64,000 nt of DNA from Psychrobacter sp. JCM 18900 (GTDB taxonomy: Bacteria > Pseudomonadota > Gammaproteobacteria > Pseudomonadales > Moraxellaceae): contig NZ_CAJHBL010000001.1 in NCBI RefSeq assembly GCF_904846625.1, positions 434,001 through 498,000 of the forward strand, written 5' to 3'. Below, in pieces: positions 53,128-62,961 of this stretch. The notes under the pieces are model-generated. The model saw nothing but the letters and a program-made list of their open reading frames with translations, ran no database searches and had not been told where the DNA came from. A program made the translations under genes and the position numbers. The stretch's first letter is position 1. Each line of letters opens with the position of its first letter.

Positions 53128-55923
53128 CTAAGCACGTTTTAAGCGCAATGCATTCAATACGACAAATAGCGAACTGAGCGACATACCAATTGCAGCGAGC
53201 CATGGTGGCACATAGCCTAAAGCCGCTGGTATCAAGACGATACTGTTGTAAGCGAGCGCCCAACGGAAGTTTTGCTTGATAATACGTTCCGTCTTATCAG
53301 AGATGCGTTTGGCCGCAGTGATGGCCTCGATTTGTCCGTTTAAGATAATGCTATCACTAGATACTTGTGCTAAGTCTGCCGCACCTGCAATCGAGGTCGA
53401 CACATCTGCCGCTGCTAGCACTGGCGCATCGTTAATACCATCACCCACCATCAATACCACAGCACCGTTAGCCTGCAACTGCTGAATATGATTGACTTTA
53501 TCAGTCGGTGATAGGCCGTTGTATGCTGCTTGTATTCCTAAACTTTCAGCCATGACTAGCGCTTGCGGGCTTGGGTCACCTGTCAACATAACAGACTCGA
53601 TACCTAATCCTTTGAGCGTATCGAGCATCGACTGCGCACTATCACGTACCTTGTCATTGAAATAAAAACATGCCAGCGCCTGCCATCCATTATCATCAGT
53701 ATTCTGACAAGACAATACTACTGCAGAGCTGGCTCGCTGAGCTACTAGATCGATGGTTATATCATCATTTGCATCTATATCATTGGCGCTACTATCTGTT
53801 CTGTCTAACGCAAAATCTTTATGACCGATTCGATATATAGTGCCATCAATCATCGCTTCTACACCGCCCGCTGGATAATGCTGTACGGCTTGCGTTGATG
53901 GCAGGTGTAACTGATAGGCCGCCGTCAGTAACGCATGGGCAATTGGATGACGACTCCCTACTTCTAACGCAGCTGCAATTGCTAAGAGCGTATCTTTTTG
54001 CGCTGTTAATGATAAATCGTCAATTTCGGTCTGGCTTTTTGGTGTGATTAACTCAATATTTAATAAATTTGGTTTGCCATAAGTCAGCGTGCCAGTTTTA
54101 TCAAAAGCAACATGCGTGATTTCAGCTAATGTCTGTAGTGTATGGCCACGCGTCGTCAAAAAACCATAGCTTGCCAGACGGTTGGTTGAGACGGTTAAGG
54201 CAATCGGCGTCGCCAATGATAATGCACAAGGACAAGTAGCCACTAAGACTGCCACCGTCGCCCAAATGGCTTGGCTTGGATCAACGATATACCAGCCGAC
54301 AAATACTAAGACGGATAAAACCAAAATACGTGCCACAAACCAACGCGCCAACTTATCTGCTTGCTGCGCCAATTTGGGTTTTTCGCTCATGGCACGATTC
54401 ATCAATCGATCAATTAAGCCTATCTGGCTGTCTTTTGGCAAAGCGGTGACTAGCATTTCGAACGGCTGGCTATCGTTTTGTGCACCGCCAACAATATAAT
54501 CACCTTGAGATTTGATGATTAAATCACCTTCACCGGTCAGTAGACTTTGTGACACCGTTGCAGTAGAACTTAACAAGATACCATCACTGATAATCTCTGA
54601 ACCTGCCTCAACCAAAATGATGTCGCCCACTTGTAAGCTATGAGCGGTGACCATTTGCTTTGACTCTATATCGTCTTCTGCTTGTGATAGCGCATTCTGT
54701 TGGTTGCGTGACTGCTGCCAGTCTTGAGCGATACGTGATGTGAGCTGATAAACATTGGCGTCCATACGCTGCATAAAATCAGGCATGACTTCAGCCGCGT
54801 CTGATGCCTTCTGAGCCTCGTCTTCGATAGCTTCATTTTGTTGATATTCATTTTCTTTCAGCAGTTGTAAAATATGCTCGGCAGCTGATTTGTTTTCAGC
54901 GACTTTTTGTACCAATACCGGCTCAACCACGACCAAATCATTAGCCATCGTCGCGGCTTTTAGACGTGCATTGTGCTCGATATAACGCCCTGCCAACAAA
55001 AAGAAGATAAACATACTGACCGAGTCATAATACGTCTCCCCTTGCCCAGTGATGGTAGCGTAGAGACTGGCAAAGAAAGTAATAATCAGCGCAAGACTGA
55101 CGGGCACATCCATATTGACTTGGCGCGCACGAATTGCTGACCATGCAGAGGTAAAAAAAGGAATACCAGCATAGAAAAATACAGGCGTACTCACAAATAA
55201 AGACACCCAACGCAAAAAGTCACGTTGGAATATTAACATGTCGCTATACTCACCAAAATACAGCGCAACGGCATACATCATCGCTTGCATCGAACCTAGT
55301 GCAGCGATGCCGAGACGCAATAGCATTTGATTATTATGACGTGCCAGCATGGCTTCATGAGTATCTTGCCGATAAGGCTTGGCTTCATAGCCGATTTCAT
55401 TGATGACCGCTAAAATGCGACTGATGGGTAATTTGTTCTCATCCCAAATGACCCGCATACGTTGGTTGGTCAAATTTACCTGACACTTACCAATACCCTC
55501 TAGCTCATCGAGACGCGACTCAATCAGCCAAGTACAGGCAGCACAGCGTAAGTTATTAACAGACAGCTCTGCTACTGACATGCCATCTTGCGCGTAAACG
55601 AACTGTGATTTTATCTCGTCATGATCGTAGACCTCGAGACGCGTCAGCTGAGTTGGCAAACTTGCCGTACGGTTAATTTCCGATCGGTCAAGATAGTACT
55701 GCTCAAGACCAGCCTCTACAATGCTTTGGGCAGCTAACTGACAGCCCATACAACACATCTCTCGTGACTGACCTAATATCTCAGCATGAAACGGCGGCTG
55801 AGGTACGGGGTCACCACAGTGGAAACAGTGATCAGCCAGCGGGAGCACTAAGCCTTCGATGATAGATGTGTCTTCATAAGAATGATTGGTAGCAGATGAT
55901 ACTGATGATGGGATACTAGACAT
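53128..55923 (-). CDS. ccoI: CcoI/FixI-type copper-translocating P-type ATPase
   Basis: P1B-type ATPase of 931 residues expected to move copper for cytochrome cbb3 oxidase assembly. The N-terminal CcoI-type domain CFHCGDPVPQPPFHAEI ... CCMGCQLAAQSIVEAG is followed by a metal-binding HMA domain with NNLRCAACTWLIESRL. The membrane CPC motif is in VATCPCALSLATPIALT, the phosphorylation site in HVAFDKTGTLTYGKPNL, and the hinge in VVLMVGDGINDAPVLAA. An insertion of about 60 residues rich in Glu/Ala/Gln lies in the actuator region (EDEAQKASDAAEVMPD). It stands alone, with no ccoNOPQ or ccoS/ccoG next to it, so the link to cbb3 oxidase is from family type only. Confidence 0.85.
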   Translation of the reverse strand: MSSIPSSVSSATNHSYEDTSIIEGLVLPLADHCFHCGDPVPQPPFHAEILGQSREMCCMGCQLAAQSIVEAGLEQYYLDRSEINRTASLPTQLTRLEVYDHDEIKSQFVYAQDGMSVAELSVNNLRCAACTWLIESRLDELEGIGKCQVNLTNQRMRVIWDENKLPISRILAVINEIGYEAKPYRQDTHEAMLARHNNQMLLRLGIAALGSMQAMMYAVALYFGEYSDMLIFQRDFLRWVSLFVSTPVFFYAGIPFFTSAWSAIRARQVNMDVPVSLALIITFFASLYATITGQGETYYDSVSMFIFFLLAGRYIEHNARLKAATMANDLVVVEPVLVQKVAENKSAAEHILQLLKENEYQQNEAIEDEAQKASDAAEVMPDFMQRMDANVYQLTSRIAQDWQQSRNQQNALSQAEDDIESKQMVTAHSLQVGDIILVEAGSEIISDGILLSSTATVSQSLLTGEGDLIIKSQGDYIVGGAQNDSQPFEMLVTALPKDSQIGLIDRLMNRAMSEKPKLAQQADKLARWFVARILVLSVLVFVGWYIVDPSQAIWATVAVLVATCPCALSLATPIALTVSTNRLASYGFLTTRGHTLQTLAEITHVAFDKTGTLTYGKPNLLNIELITPKSQTEIDDLSLTAQKDTLLAIAAALEVGSRHPIAHALLTAAYQLHLPSTQAVQHYPAGGVEAMIDGTIYRIGHKDFALDRTDSSANDIDANDDITIDLVAQRASSAVVLSCQNTDDNGWQALACFYFNDKVRDSAQSMLDTLKGLGIESVMLTGDPSPQALVMAESLGIQAAYNGLSPTDKVNHIQQLQANGAVVLMVGDGINDAPVLAAADVSTSIAGAADLAQVSSDSIILNGQIEAITAAKRISDKTERIIKQNFRWALAYNSIVLIPAALGYVPPWLAAIGMSLSSLFVVLNALRLKRA

Positions 55924-56360
55924 AGTCGCGCTTACTTCCTTTGACAGGCTTGCTTAAAATGCATTCATTTAAAGCAAACTTGCTCGTATTGACTGTACTG
56001 TACGTCATGCCATAGAGCCGTTTTTAATCACATGAATATTACTACTGTTAGTAGCATAGTATTAATAACAAACGGCTAATAGCAAACAATTAGCAACAGC
56101 GAATTCATACAAAATACATCGTGAGGACAATCGTAAATTGTTATCTTATATGGCGTTTATCTACCAGATTGAAAGTGACTGACGCTTTATTACAAGTATC
56201 GGTATTTTAATAGGGATTATACTATAAGCCATCGCTATGAGCAGTATCATCGCTCATGGTCTACGACCAATAAATGCCTGCGTTGACGATGATAGATTGA
56301 AAAATTTGTCAATTTGCGTCATTATGAGGCAGTTTTTTATCCAAAAATGGTGCGACATCC
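55924..56360. other. Divergent intergenic region between ccoI and mrcB
   Basis: 437 bases with no gene. It must hold the promoters of both. A weak mrcB candidate is TTGAAA (56,298-56,303), 16 bases, CATTAT (56,320-56,325). Confidence 0.35.
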
Positions 56361-58865
56361 GTGCAAAAACCTAATTACAAGTTACCAAATACCAAGTTAT
56401 CAGCGTCATCTAAGTCTGCTATGCACACGCTACCTTCGCAGCAGCGCGGCTTGGTCTTTAGTAGTCTGCTGTTAATTATCATCATCGCAGGCATGGTGCT
56501 GTTGGCACTGTATTTGATCAAACTTGATCGCACCATTACTCATAAATTTGAGGGCAAGCGCTGGGACATTCCAGCCAAAGTGTATTCGCAGCCGCTTGAG
56601 CTGTATCAAGGTGCCAATGTCGATAGAGATACGATGAAGACATGGCTAGAGTTGCTCAATTATCAAAGCAACAAAGCTTATGACCGTACAGGTACCTATC
56701 ATCGAACAGGTAATACTTACTTTATTCACACGCGCGGCTTTACGTATAGTGCTAATGATAAAGATGCCGAGCAAGTCATCAAAATGACGATTTCTGGTAA
56801 TAAAGTAGAATCTATCCAGAGTACTCTGCCGGCTAAGAGCGGCATCATTCGTCTAGAGCCTGTCAATATCGGTGGTATCTATCCCGACAGTAATGAAGAT
56901 CGGATGGTTGTGTCTTTGGACGAAGTGCCTCAGCCGTTGATTGATGCTCTCATCGCTACCGAAGATCGCGCGTTTTATGAGCATAAAGGGGTATCGGTAC
57001 GTGGTATCGCCCGTGCCGTAATCAATAACTTTACTGGTGGTGCCAGACAAGGTGGTTCGACAATCACCCAGCAGCTGATCAAGAACTTTTATCTCAACTC
57101 AGATCGCACTATCAAACGCAAAGCCAATGAAGCATTGATGGCCGTGCTACTTGAGCTGCATTACAGCAAAGATGAAATTTTACAGACCTATTTGAATGAG
57201 ATTTATCTGGGTCAAAATGGCAATCGCTCTATCAATGGTTTTGGTCTGGCATCACAGTTTTATTTTGACAAACCTCTTAATGAGCTGCGCTTAGATCAAC
57301 AAGCGATGCTGGTTGGTATGGCAAAAGGCCCAAGTATCTATAACCCACGTCGTAATCCAAACGACTCAAAAGCACGCCGTGATGTGGTGCTTAACAATAT
57401 GCTGACAATGGGTACACTGAGCCAAGAAGACTATGACAAAGCATTAGAACAACCGCTTGGTATCGTGGATAAGCCTGCTGAGGGCAAAAGCCAGTTCCCT
57501 GACTTCTTAGATATTGTTAAGCGTGAGCTAAATACCGTCTATTATTCTGACGACCTCAAGAACGAAGGTCTGATTATTATCAGTACCCTAGACCCTATCG
57601 CTCAATTGGCCGCAGACAAAGCCGTTGATAGAAAACTTGGTGAGCTACGTCGCAATAGTAGCAAGACTAAGGATTTACAAGGTGCGTTAGTCAGTGCCAA
57701 TCCTGAGACTGGCGAGCTAGTATCTGTCGTGGGTAGTGGTAGTGAATTTACAGGGTTTAACCGCGCGGTCGATGCCAAACGCCAAGTCGGCTCGTTGCTG
57801 AAGCCTATCATTTATATGACTGCGCTTGAGAGCGGTCGTTATAACTTGGCCAGTTCAGTAGATGACTCCCCTATTACGGTCAATCTAAACGACGGTAATG
57901 ACTGGAACCCTAAAAACTACGACAATCGTGATCATGGTTATGTACCATTTACCACGGCATTGTCACAATCCTATAACCAAGCGACGGTACGCTTAGGTAT
58001 GGAGTTCGGTGTTAATACCTTTGCTAAGCAATTACAGCGCATGGGTATCAAAGAAAAAATTCCGCCTTACCCATCAGCATTGTTAGGCTCAGTTAATTTG
58101 AGTCCGATGGATATGCTTGGTATTTATCAAGTCTTTGCCACTGGTGGTTTCCGCACTCCTATTCATAGTATTCGTACGGTCATTGATGATCGCGGCCGTA
58201 TTTTACAGCGTACTGGGCTTAACACTCAGCGTAGCATTCCACCTGAGACCAACTTTTTGACCAACTATGCATTACAGCAAGTCGTCTCAAATGGTACGGC
58301 TAGACGTGCGCAATCACTCGGCAGCAATTTAAGCCTAGCAGGAAAAACAGGTACAACAAACGACTACCGCGATGCTTGGTTTGCAGGCTATAGTGGCAAC
58401 TATGTAAGTGTTGTTTGGGTTGGTCGTGATGATAATAAACCGATTGGCTTGAGTGGTGGTACTGGCGCCTTACCAGTTTGGGTAGATTATATGAAACGCC
58501 TAAAACTGACTCCGGTTGCTCTACCAGAGCCAGAAGGTATCGAATGGTTATGGCTAGAGAACAATTCAGGCAAACTGTCTAATGAGCGCTGTGCGAACGC
58601 TCGCTACCTACCAGTAATGTCAGCTCACTTACCAGAAGAAGCCAGCAGTTGTGCGCTGAGCCTGTATCAGCAAGATCGCGCTCGTGAACAAACACAATTC
58701 CAGAATCAGCAAGGTGATATCAATCAACAACGTCGCCGCGAAGGTTTAGAGATTCCAAATGGAGAAGCTGTGGAGTCTGATGAGGCAGAAGGTAGCAGTG
58801 AGCAAAATGAAGGCGATGAAAACCGTGCTGATACTTGGTATGACCGCGCTGTTGAATGGTTCTAG
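56361..58865 (+). CDS. mrcB: Penicillin-binding protein 1B (bifunctional glycosyltransferase/transpeptidase)
   Basis: Class A PBP, 834 residues. One membrane helix near the N-terminus (LVFSSLLLIIIIAGMVLLAL); UB2H-like region about 60-180. Glycosyltransferase domain: IATEDRAFYEHKGVSVRGIA with the catalytic Glu, GGARQGGSTITQQLIKNFYL, and NEIYLGQNGNRSINGFGLAS. Transpeptidase: RQVGSLLKPIIYMTALESG with the nucleophile Ser (SLLK), LSQSYNQATVRLG (SxN) and LAGKTGTTNDYRDAWFAGYS (KTG). It starts at a GTG without a strong ribosome site; an ATG 20 codons in is possible. The C-terminal tail is Gln/Glu-rich. The stop lies inside a 17-bp tandem repeat. Confidence 0.95.
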   Translation: MQKPNYKLPNTKLSASSKSAMHTLPSQQRGLVFSSLLLIIIIAGMVLLALYLIKLDRTITHKFEGKRWDIPAKVYSQPLELYQGANVDRDTMKTWLELLNYQSNKAYDRTGTYHRTGNTYFIHTRGFTYSANDKDAEQVIKMTISGNKVESIQSTLPAKSGIIRLEPVNIGGIYPDSNEDRMVVSLDEVPQPLIDALIATEDRAFYEHKGVSVRGIARAVINNFTGGARQGGSTITQQLIKNFYLNSDRTIKRKANEALMAVLLELHYSKDEILQTYLNEIYLGQNGNRSINGFGLASQFYFDKPLNELRLDQQAMLVGMAKGPSIYNPRRNPNDSKARRDVVLNNMLTMGTLSQEDYDKALEQPLGIVDKPAEGKSQFPDFLDIVKRELNTVYYSDDLKNEGLIIISTLDPIAQLAADKAVDRKLGELRRNSSKTKDLQGALVSANPETGELVSVVGSGSEFTGFNRAVDAKRQVGSLLKPIIYMTALESGRYNLASSVDDSPITVNLNDGNDWNPKNYDNRDHGYVPFTTALSQSYNQATVRLGMEFGVNTFAKQLQRMGIKEKIPPYPSALLGSVNLSPMDMLGIYQVFATGGFRTPIHSIRTVIDDRGRILQRTGLNTQRSIPPETNFLTNYALQQVVSNGTARRAQSLGSNLSLAGKTGTTNDYRDAWFAGYSGNYVSVVWVGRDDNKPIGLSGGTGALPVWVDYMKRLKLTPVALPEPEGIEWLWLENNSGKLSNERCANARYLPVMSAHLPEEASSCALSLYQQDRAREQTQFQNQQGDINQQRRREGLEIPNGEAVESDEAEGSSEQNEGDENRADTWYDRAVEWF

Positions 58866-58898
58866 CTGTTGAATGGCACTAGCTATTGAATGGTTCTA
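58848..58898 (+). repeat. 17-bp tandem triplication straddling the mrcB stop codon
   Basis: GCTGTTGAATGGTTCTA at 58,848-58,864, GCTGTTGAATGGCACTA at 58,865-58,881 and GCTATTGAATGGTTCTA at 58,882-58,898: three copies differing at one to three positions. The first encodes the terminal AVEWF; the TAG stop is at the unit junction. Confidence 0.9.
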
Positions 58899-58945
58899 AT
58901 AGTGTTTTTGGTATTTAGCTTTTAATATTTAAAAAAGGTTTTAAC

Positions 58946-59758
58946 ATGATGGTGTCATCTTTACGGACAACTACTTCAGTAAAACAAACTATAATGCTAT
59001 GGCGTAATAAAATTACGTCAAGCAATACCTTACTTGCAGGCAGCGCGATCATTGGCATGCTAAGCCTAAGTGCTTGTCAAACAGCACCTAGCACATCGAC
59101 CACAGTGCAAACCACGCCTGTTCAAACATTACCAACGTCACAACCGACCGTGCCATCAACGACAACTACTCAAGCGCCTGTCACGGAAGCAAATGATCAA
59201 AGCAACTATCCAACCGAGCCTTACAATGAGGTTGAACAGTCCGAAAAACCAAATCCATTAACGCAAGAGACACCTGTATTTACGCCTCCTGCTCCAGACG
59301 TGATTCAGCCTGACCCTGTTATCATTGCGCCTTCTCGTAATGACTATATAATCTCTGAGCCATCGGTACCGTCGCATAATGAGTTACTTGAGCACGCCAG
59401 AAGAAACTCGCAGCAACGTACTCAACAAGCTGCCAGCAACAATAGCAATCTGCCTGCATTTCGCAATTTGATGCAAGTAGGTATCAGTCAATTGAAAGCT
59501 GGCAATCTAACCAATGCCGAGAGTAGCTTTACCCGTGCACAGCGTTTAGCGCCCAAATCGTCGGCGGTATACTTCTATTTGGCACAAGTAGCATTAAAAA
59601 AGAACCAGCCTCGTAAGGCAGAAGCGATGGCACGTCGTGGTCTTAGTGTCTCTCAAGATAGCAATCGTAGACGAGCCCTATGGCAAGTTATATTGCAATC
59701 AGGTCAAGCTCAGGGCAACTCACGCGTGGTCAATGAAGCGAAAAAAGCATTGCGCTAA
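58946..59758 (+). CDS. TPR-containing lipoprotein, candidate PBP1b activator (LpoP-like)
   Basis: 270 residues. Lipoprotein signal with lipobox LSLSACQT near residue 44; the extended N-terminus before it is unusual, so a start a few codons later (MLWRNKITSS) is possible. Then come about 100 residues of Thr/Pro/Gln-rich linker. A tetratricopeptide repeat pair lies at the C-terminus (LMQVGISQLKAGNLTNAESS, YFYLAQVALKKNQPRKAEAM). The gene lies 80 bases after mrcB on the same strand. In Pseudomonas and Acinetobacter a TPR lipoprotein encoded with PBP1b (LpoP) activates it, so that role is inferred. AGG precedes the ATG. Confidence 0.8.
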   Translation: MMVSSLRTTTSVKQTIMLWRNKITSSNTLLAGSAIIGMLSLSACQTAPSTSTTVQTTPVQTLPTSQPTVPSTTTTQAPVTEANDQSNYPTEPYNEVEQSEKPNPLTQETPVFTPPAPDVIQPDPVIIAPSRNDYIISEPSVPSHNELLEHARRNSQQRTQQAASNNSNLPAFRNLMQVGISQLKAGNLTNAESSFTRAQRLAPKSSAVYFYLAQVALKKNQPRKAEAMARRGLSVSQDSNRRRALWQVILQSGQAQGNSRVVNEAKKALR

Positions 59759-59898
59759 TAACTGATATTTATACATTTTAGACTCATTAGTTAAAACCTC
59801 TATATACATCCTGCATTTCGTTGTATGTAGACTTATCTAGGGCAGCCCCTAACACCTAACACCTACATTTATTTTTATTTCCGCTTAAGGTTATCTTT

Positions 59899-60825
59899 AT
59901 GGCATGGCAACAACTGCATTTACAATGCGAAAAATCAAACGTCGACTTGGCTGAAGCGCTTTTATTAGAAGCAGGTGCATTATCAATAGCTTTAGACGAT
60001 GCTGGCGATCAACCTTTGTTTGAGCCACTTCCAGGTGAATCACCGCTTTGGGATGAGGTGATACTAACAGGGCTATTTGATGCGACTACTGATGCGGGTA
60101 GTCGTCAAGCGGTTGAGCAATTAAGTCATGAAATTGCTGCACAAGTACAGGCTACTCGTATTTGGCTAACGGCTGTTGATGATAAGGATTGGGAGCGCGA
60201 GTGGATGAGCAATTATCATCCTATCGAATGTGCTAATGACTTATGGATTGTACCTGACTGGCTAACACCGCCTAACCCTAAAGCCACTAATATCATTATG
60301 GATCCTGGCCTGGCATTTGGTACTGGCTATCATGCTACGACTCGCCTATGCCTAGACTGGCTAACAGAACAAGACCTAACAGACAAAGTGGTTATCGATT
60401 ATGGTTGTGGCTCAGGTATTCTAGGGATCGCTGCTTTATTATTGGGTGCACGTCAGGTATATGCAGTCGATATTGACCCGCAGGCAGTACTTGCTACCAA
60501 TCAGAATGCGGTACGCAATAATGTAGGCGATCGTTTGCAGGCATTTTTGCCAGAAGAATTTACAGAGTACTGCTCGCAACATGATGTGTTGCCTGTAGAA
60601 GTGATCGTTGCCAATATTTTAGCGAAGCCGCTTATTAGTTTAGCACCTTACTTTGCAACACTAATTGCGCCAAAGGGCCGTATCGTATTGGCAGGTTTAA
60701 TTGAGTCACAAACCGAGCAAGTCACTGAAGCTTATCAGCCATATTTTGCACTGGACCCTAAGCATGCTTTTACTGCGCAAGAAGACCAACATTGGCAGCG
60801 TTTATCAGGTACATTTACCAGCTAG
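59899..60825 (+). CDS. prmA: 50S ribosomal protein L11 methyltransferase
   Basis: SAM-dependent trimethylation of ribosomal protein L11. 308 residues, a normal size. The N-terminal substrate domain (WQQLHLQCEKSNVDLAEALL) is followed by MDPGLAFGTGYHATTRLCLD, the PrmA hallmark, and the SAM site VIDYGCGSGILGIAALLLGA, YAVDIDPQAVLATNQN and VEVIVANILAKPLISLAPYF (the N-I-L substrate motif). AAGG lies eight bases before the ATG. It heads the prmA / DUF3426 / fis / purH block. Confidence 0.96.
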   Translation: MAWQQLHLQCEKSNVDLAEALLLEAGALSIALDDAGDQPLFEPLPGESPLWDEVILTGLFDATTDAGSRQAVEQLSHEIAAQVQATRIWLTAVDDKDWEREWMSNYHPIECANDLWIVPDWLTPPNPKATNIIMDPGLAFGTGYHATTRLCLDWLTEQDLTDKVVIDYGCGSGILGIAALLLGARQVYAVDIDPQAVLATNQNAVRNNVGDRLQAFLPEEFTEYCSQHDVLPVEVIVANILAKPLISLAPYFATLIAPKGRIVLAGLIESQTEQVTEAYQPYFALDPKHAFTAQEDQHWQRLSGTFTS

Positions 60826-60996
60826 CAACATTTAATTACATCTGTTACGATAGAGGGCAGTCAAATGTTATGTGTTTGACGCCACTCTGTCTTTGCCCAT
60901 AATTCATCGAAATTAAATAAGTAAATGAGTATTGTGGGCAACTATTGGTGAGTGGCTAAGCGGTATTGATAACCATACTTTTTTGGATTCGCCTCT

Positions 60997-62259
60997 ATGA
61001 CCACGCCAATAAAAACCCAATGCCCCCATTGCCAAGCTTGCTATAGCGTTAAACAAACTCAACTAAATCAAGTCAATGCTACCATCAGCTGTGATCGGTG
61101 CCAGCAAAGTTTTTTGGTCAATAAGCATCTTGTGGTAAATTCTGAGGTTATTCAAAAACCAACACCACAAAAAAACATTCCTGCTCAACAAAAAGCTCAA
61201 ACTCAACCAATATCAAACGAGCAAAAAGCGACTACTAGTAGCAATCAGCATAACCCTCAAAATGTGCCAGATCGCCCTACACCTTCAATCAGTAAGAAAA
61301 AATCATCTGGTACTTTGATTCATGACGACTTAATCTATGATGATATGGATATAGACGATCCAGAAGAAGACGTTCAAGAGTATGACTCATTAGATAGCAT
61401 GGATGCATGGTTAACCCAAGCCAGTAATACCAGTCCTAGCGTAGCAACCACAGAAAAACCAAAAGCGCCTCCTTCTAAAGAAACTATCAAAAGCTCTAAT
61501 TCATCAACCAAGAAACCATCTACTAGTACAATATCAGCATCCTCATCAACACAGGACATGCTTAGCTCGGCAGCGGCCAATGATATTCATGCCAATGTTG
61601 AGAGTACTGATAACCATTCGTGGCTGCAAAAACTATTAGAAGAACAAAATCAAGATGAAGAAACACCGCAAGATGATACAGACTTATCACAGCTTCTCTC
61701 TGATATGGGAGTACCCGTTAAAGATGAAGACCCTGCTGCCGACGATCGTTTAAGAAAAACTCAGCTACCGTTTGCACCAACCCAAACGACACGTTCAATT
61801 GCATCATTGTTATGGATATTAGGTTGTTTGGTCCTAGCACTGCTACTCGCGGCACAATATGTTATTTTTAACTTAGAAAATTTAGTCAAAAACCCATCCT
61901 ATGCTCAGCGTCTCCAGTCAATATGCTCTGTCGCTGCCTGCAGCTTGCCTAGTGCTGACTTATCAACGCTTACCATCAGCAATACCTTTCATAGAAGCAG
62001 TCAGATTAAAACTACTGGTACATTTAGCGATATAGGCGCTACTCTAAGTAATGGGAGCCCGCAATCACAACTATATCCCAATGTAAAAATAAGCGTTTAT
62101 GGTAAAGATGAGATTATTGGAGAGTTCATTGCAGATCCAAACGATTATTTATTAGGAAAGCAAAGTCAGTTAGCTGCCAATACAGATAGACAGCTATTAT
62201 TTACTATTCCTGTGGCTAATGCGCAAATTCGCGATATTACTATGACCGCTCTTTATTAA
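60997..62259 (+). CDS. Zinc-ribbon (MJ0042) and DUF3426 domain membrane protein
   Basis: 420 residues. Starts with an MJ0042-type zinc finger: TQCPHCQACYSVKQTQLNQV and ISCDRCQQSFLV, with CxxC...CxxC. A long Ser/Thr/Gln-rich disordered region of about 230 residues follows, with acidic patches (YDDMDIDDPEEDVQEY). One membrane helix (SLLWILGCLVLALLLAAQYV) is followed by the C-terminal DUF3426 domain (LSTLTISNTFHRSSQIKTTG ... RDITMTALY), presumably periplasmic. Role unknown; it sits between prmA and fis, as in many gammaproteobacteria. Confidence 0.85.
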   Translation: MTTPIKTQCPHCQACYSVKQTQLNQVNATISCDRCQQSFLVNKHLVVNSEVIQKPTPQKNIPAQQKAQTQPISNEQKATTSSNQHNPQNVPDRPTPSISKKKSSGTLIHDDLIYDDMDIDDPEEDVQEYDSLDSMDAWLTQASNTSPSVATTEKPKAPPSKETIKSSNSSTKKPSTSTISASSSTQDMLSSAAANDIHANVESTDNHSWLQKLLEEQNQDEETPQDDTDLSQLLSDMGVPVKDEDPAADDRLRKTQLPFAPTQTTRSIASLLWILGCLVLALLLAAQYVIFNLENLVKNPSYAQRLQSICSVAACSLPSADLSTLTISNTFHRSSQIKTTGTFSDIGATLSNGSPQSQLYPNVKISVYGKDEIIGEFIADPNDYLLGKQSQLAANTDRQLLFTIPVANAQIRDITMTALY

Positions 62260-62437
62260 ATTAAGATGTCATATATAGGTAAGCGTGAGTAGAAAATACA
62301 CCGTAAATTCACTTTCAATTAAACCGTGATAGCCAAGATAACGATGAATCTATCAGCGCTAGGCGATATTAATTTGATATACTATGGTTCTGACCCCTTA
62401 CAATCAGAATTTTTCTTCATCTCAAGGATATTATTTT

Positions 62438-62812
62438 ATGGCACCTCATGCACAGCATAATGCCAATCATTTTGCTAAAAGCTCTGAGCACCCTGCCGAT
62501 TATAATAAAGACGAATACCAACCACCTACGCACGGCTTTGATTTTGCTAGTCAAAACTATACAAGTACAAGTACAAGTAGCGCCCAGCAACCTCTACGAG
62601 TTCATGTAGAGCGTGTGGTACGTCAATACTTTGCGATGCTAGGAGATGAGATGCCCACTGATTTATATGAACTGATTTTAAAGCAAATCGAAGAGCCTCT
62701 CTTATCTGTGGTTCTAGAAAAGACTAGAGGCAACCAAACCAAATGTGCTCAGATATTAGGTCTAAATCGAGGCACTTTGCGCAAAAAGATGAAAACCTAT
62801 GATTTAATGTAG
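62438..62812 (+). CDS. fis: Fis family DNA-binding transcriptional regulator
   Basis: Nucleoid-associated factor. 124 residues from the ATG at 62,438, with AAGG about ten bases upstream; the longer frame from 62,384 has no ribosome site. The C-terminal Fis-type HTH is NQTKCAQILGLNRGTLRKKM, ending KTYDLM; before it are YFAMLGDEMPTDLYELILKQ and IEEPLLSVVLEKTRG (dimerisation helices). The N-terminus is longer than E. coli Fis (98) and includes a Ser/Thr repeat (YTSTSTSSAQQ, three ACAAGT units in DNA). purH follows after a terminator. Confidence 0.92.
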   Translation: MAPHAQHNANHFAKSSEHPADYNKDEYQPPTHGFDFASQNYTSTSTSSAQQPLRVHVERVVRQYFAMLGDEMPTDLYELILKQIEEPLLSVVLEKTRGNQTKCAQILGLNRGTLRKKMKTYDLM

Positions 62813-62920
62813 CATTGTTATATGAGCTTACCCATCATCATTGACTATCATTATGTATGGCAATTAAATGTTCCCCGCTTTATCTATCATGATACGGCAT
62901 ACCGTTGTCATCATCACCTT

Positions 62921-62947
62921 GCCAGACGTTTACGTCAGGCTTTTTTT
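62921..62947 (+). terminator. Intrinsic terminator between fis and purH
   Basis: Stem GCCAGACG / CGTCAGGC with one mismatch and a TTTA loop, followed by seven T residues. Confidence 0.75.
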
Positions 62948-62961
62948 ATGGAAAATTTCTT

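Noticed and set aside
62556..62580. Phase-variable microsatellite in fis
   Set aside because: ACAAGT units are six bases long, so copy-number change keeps the frame; three copies are too few to call a contingency locus.
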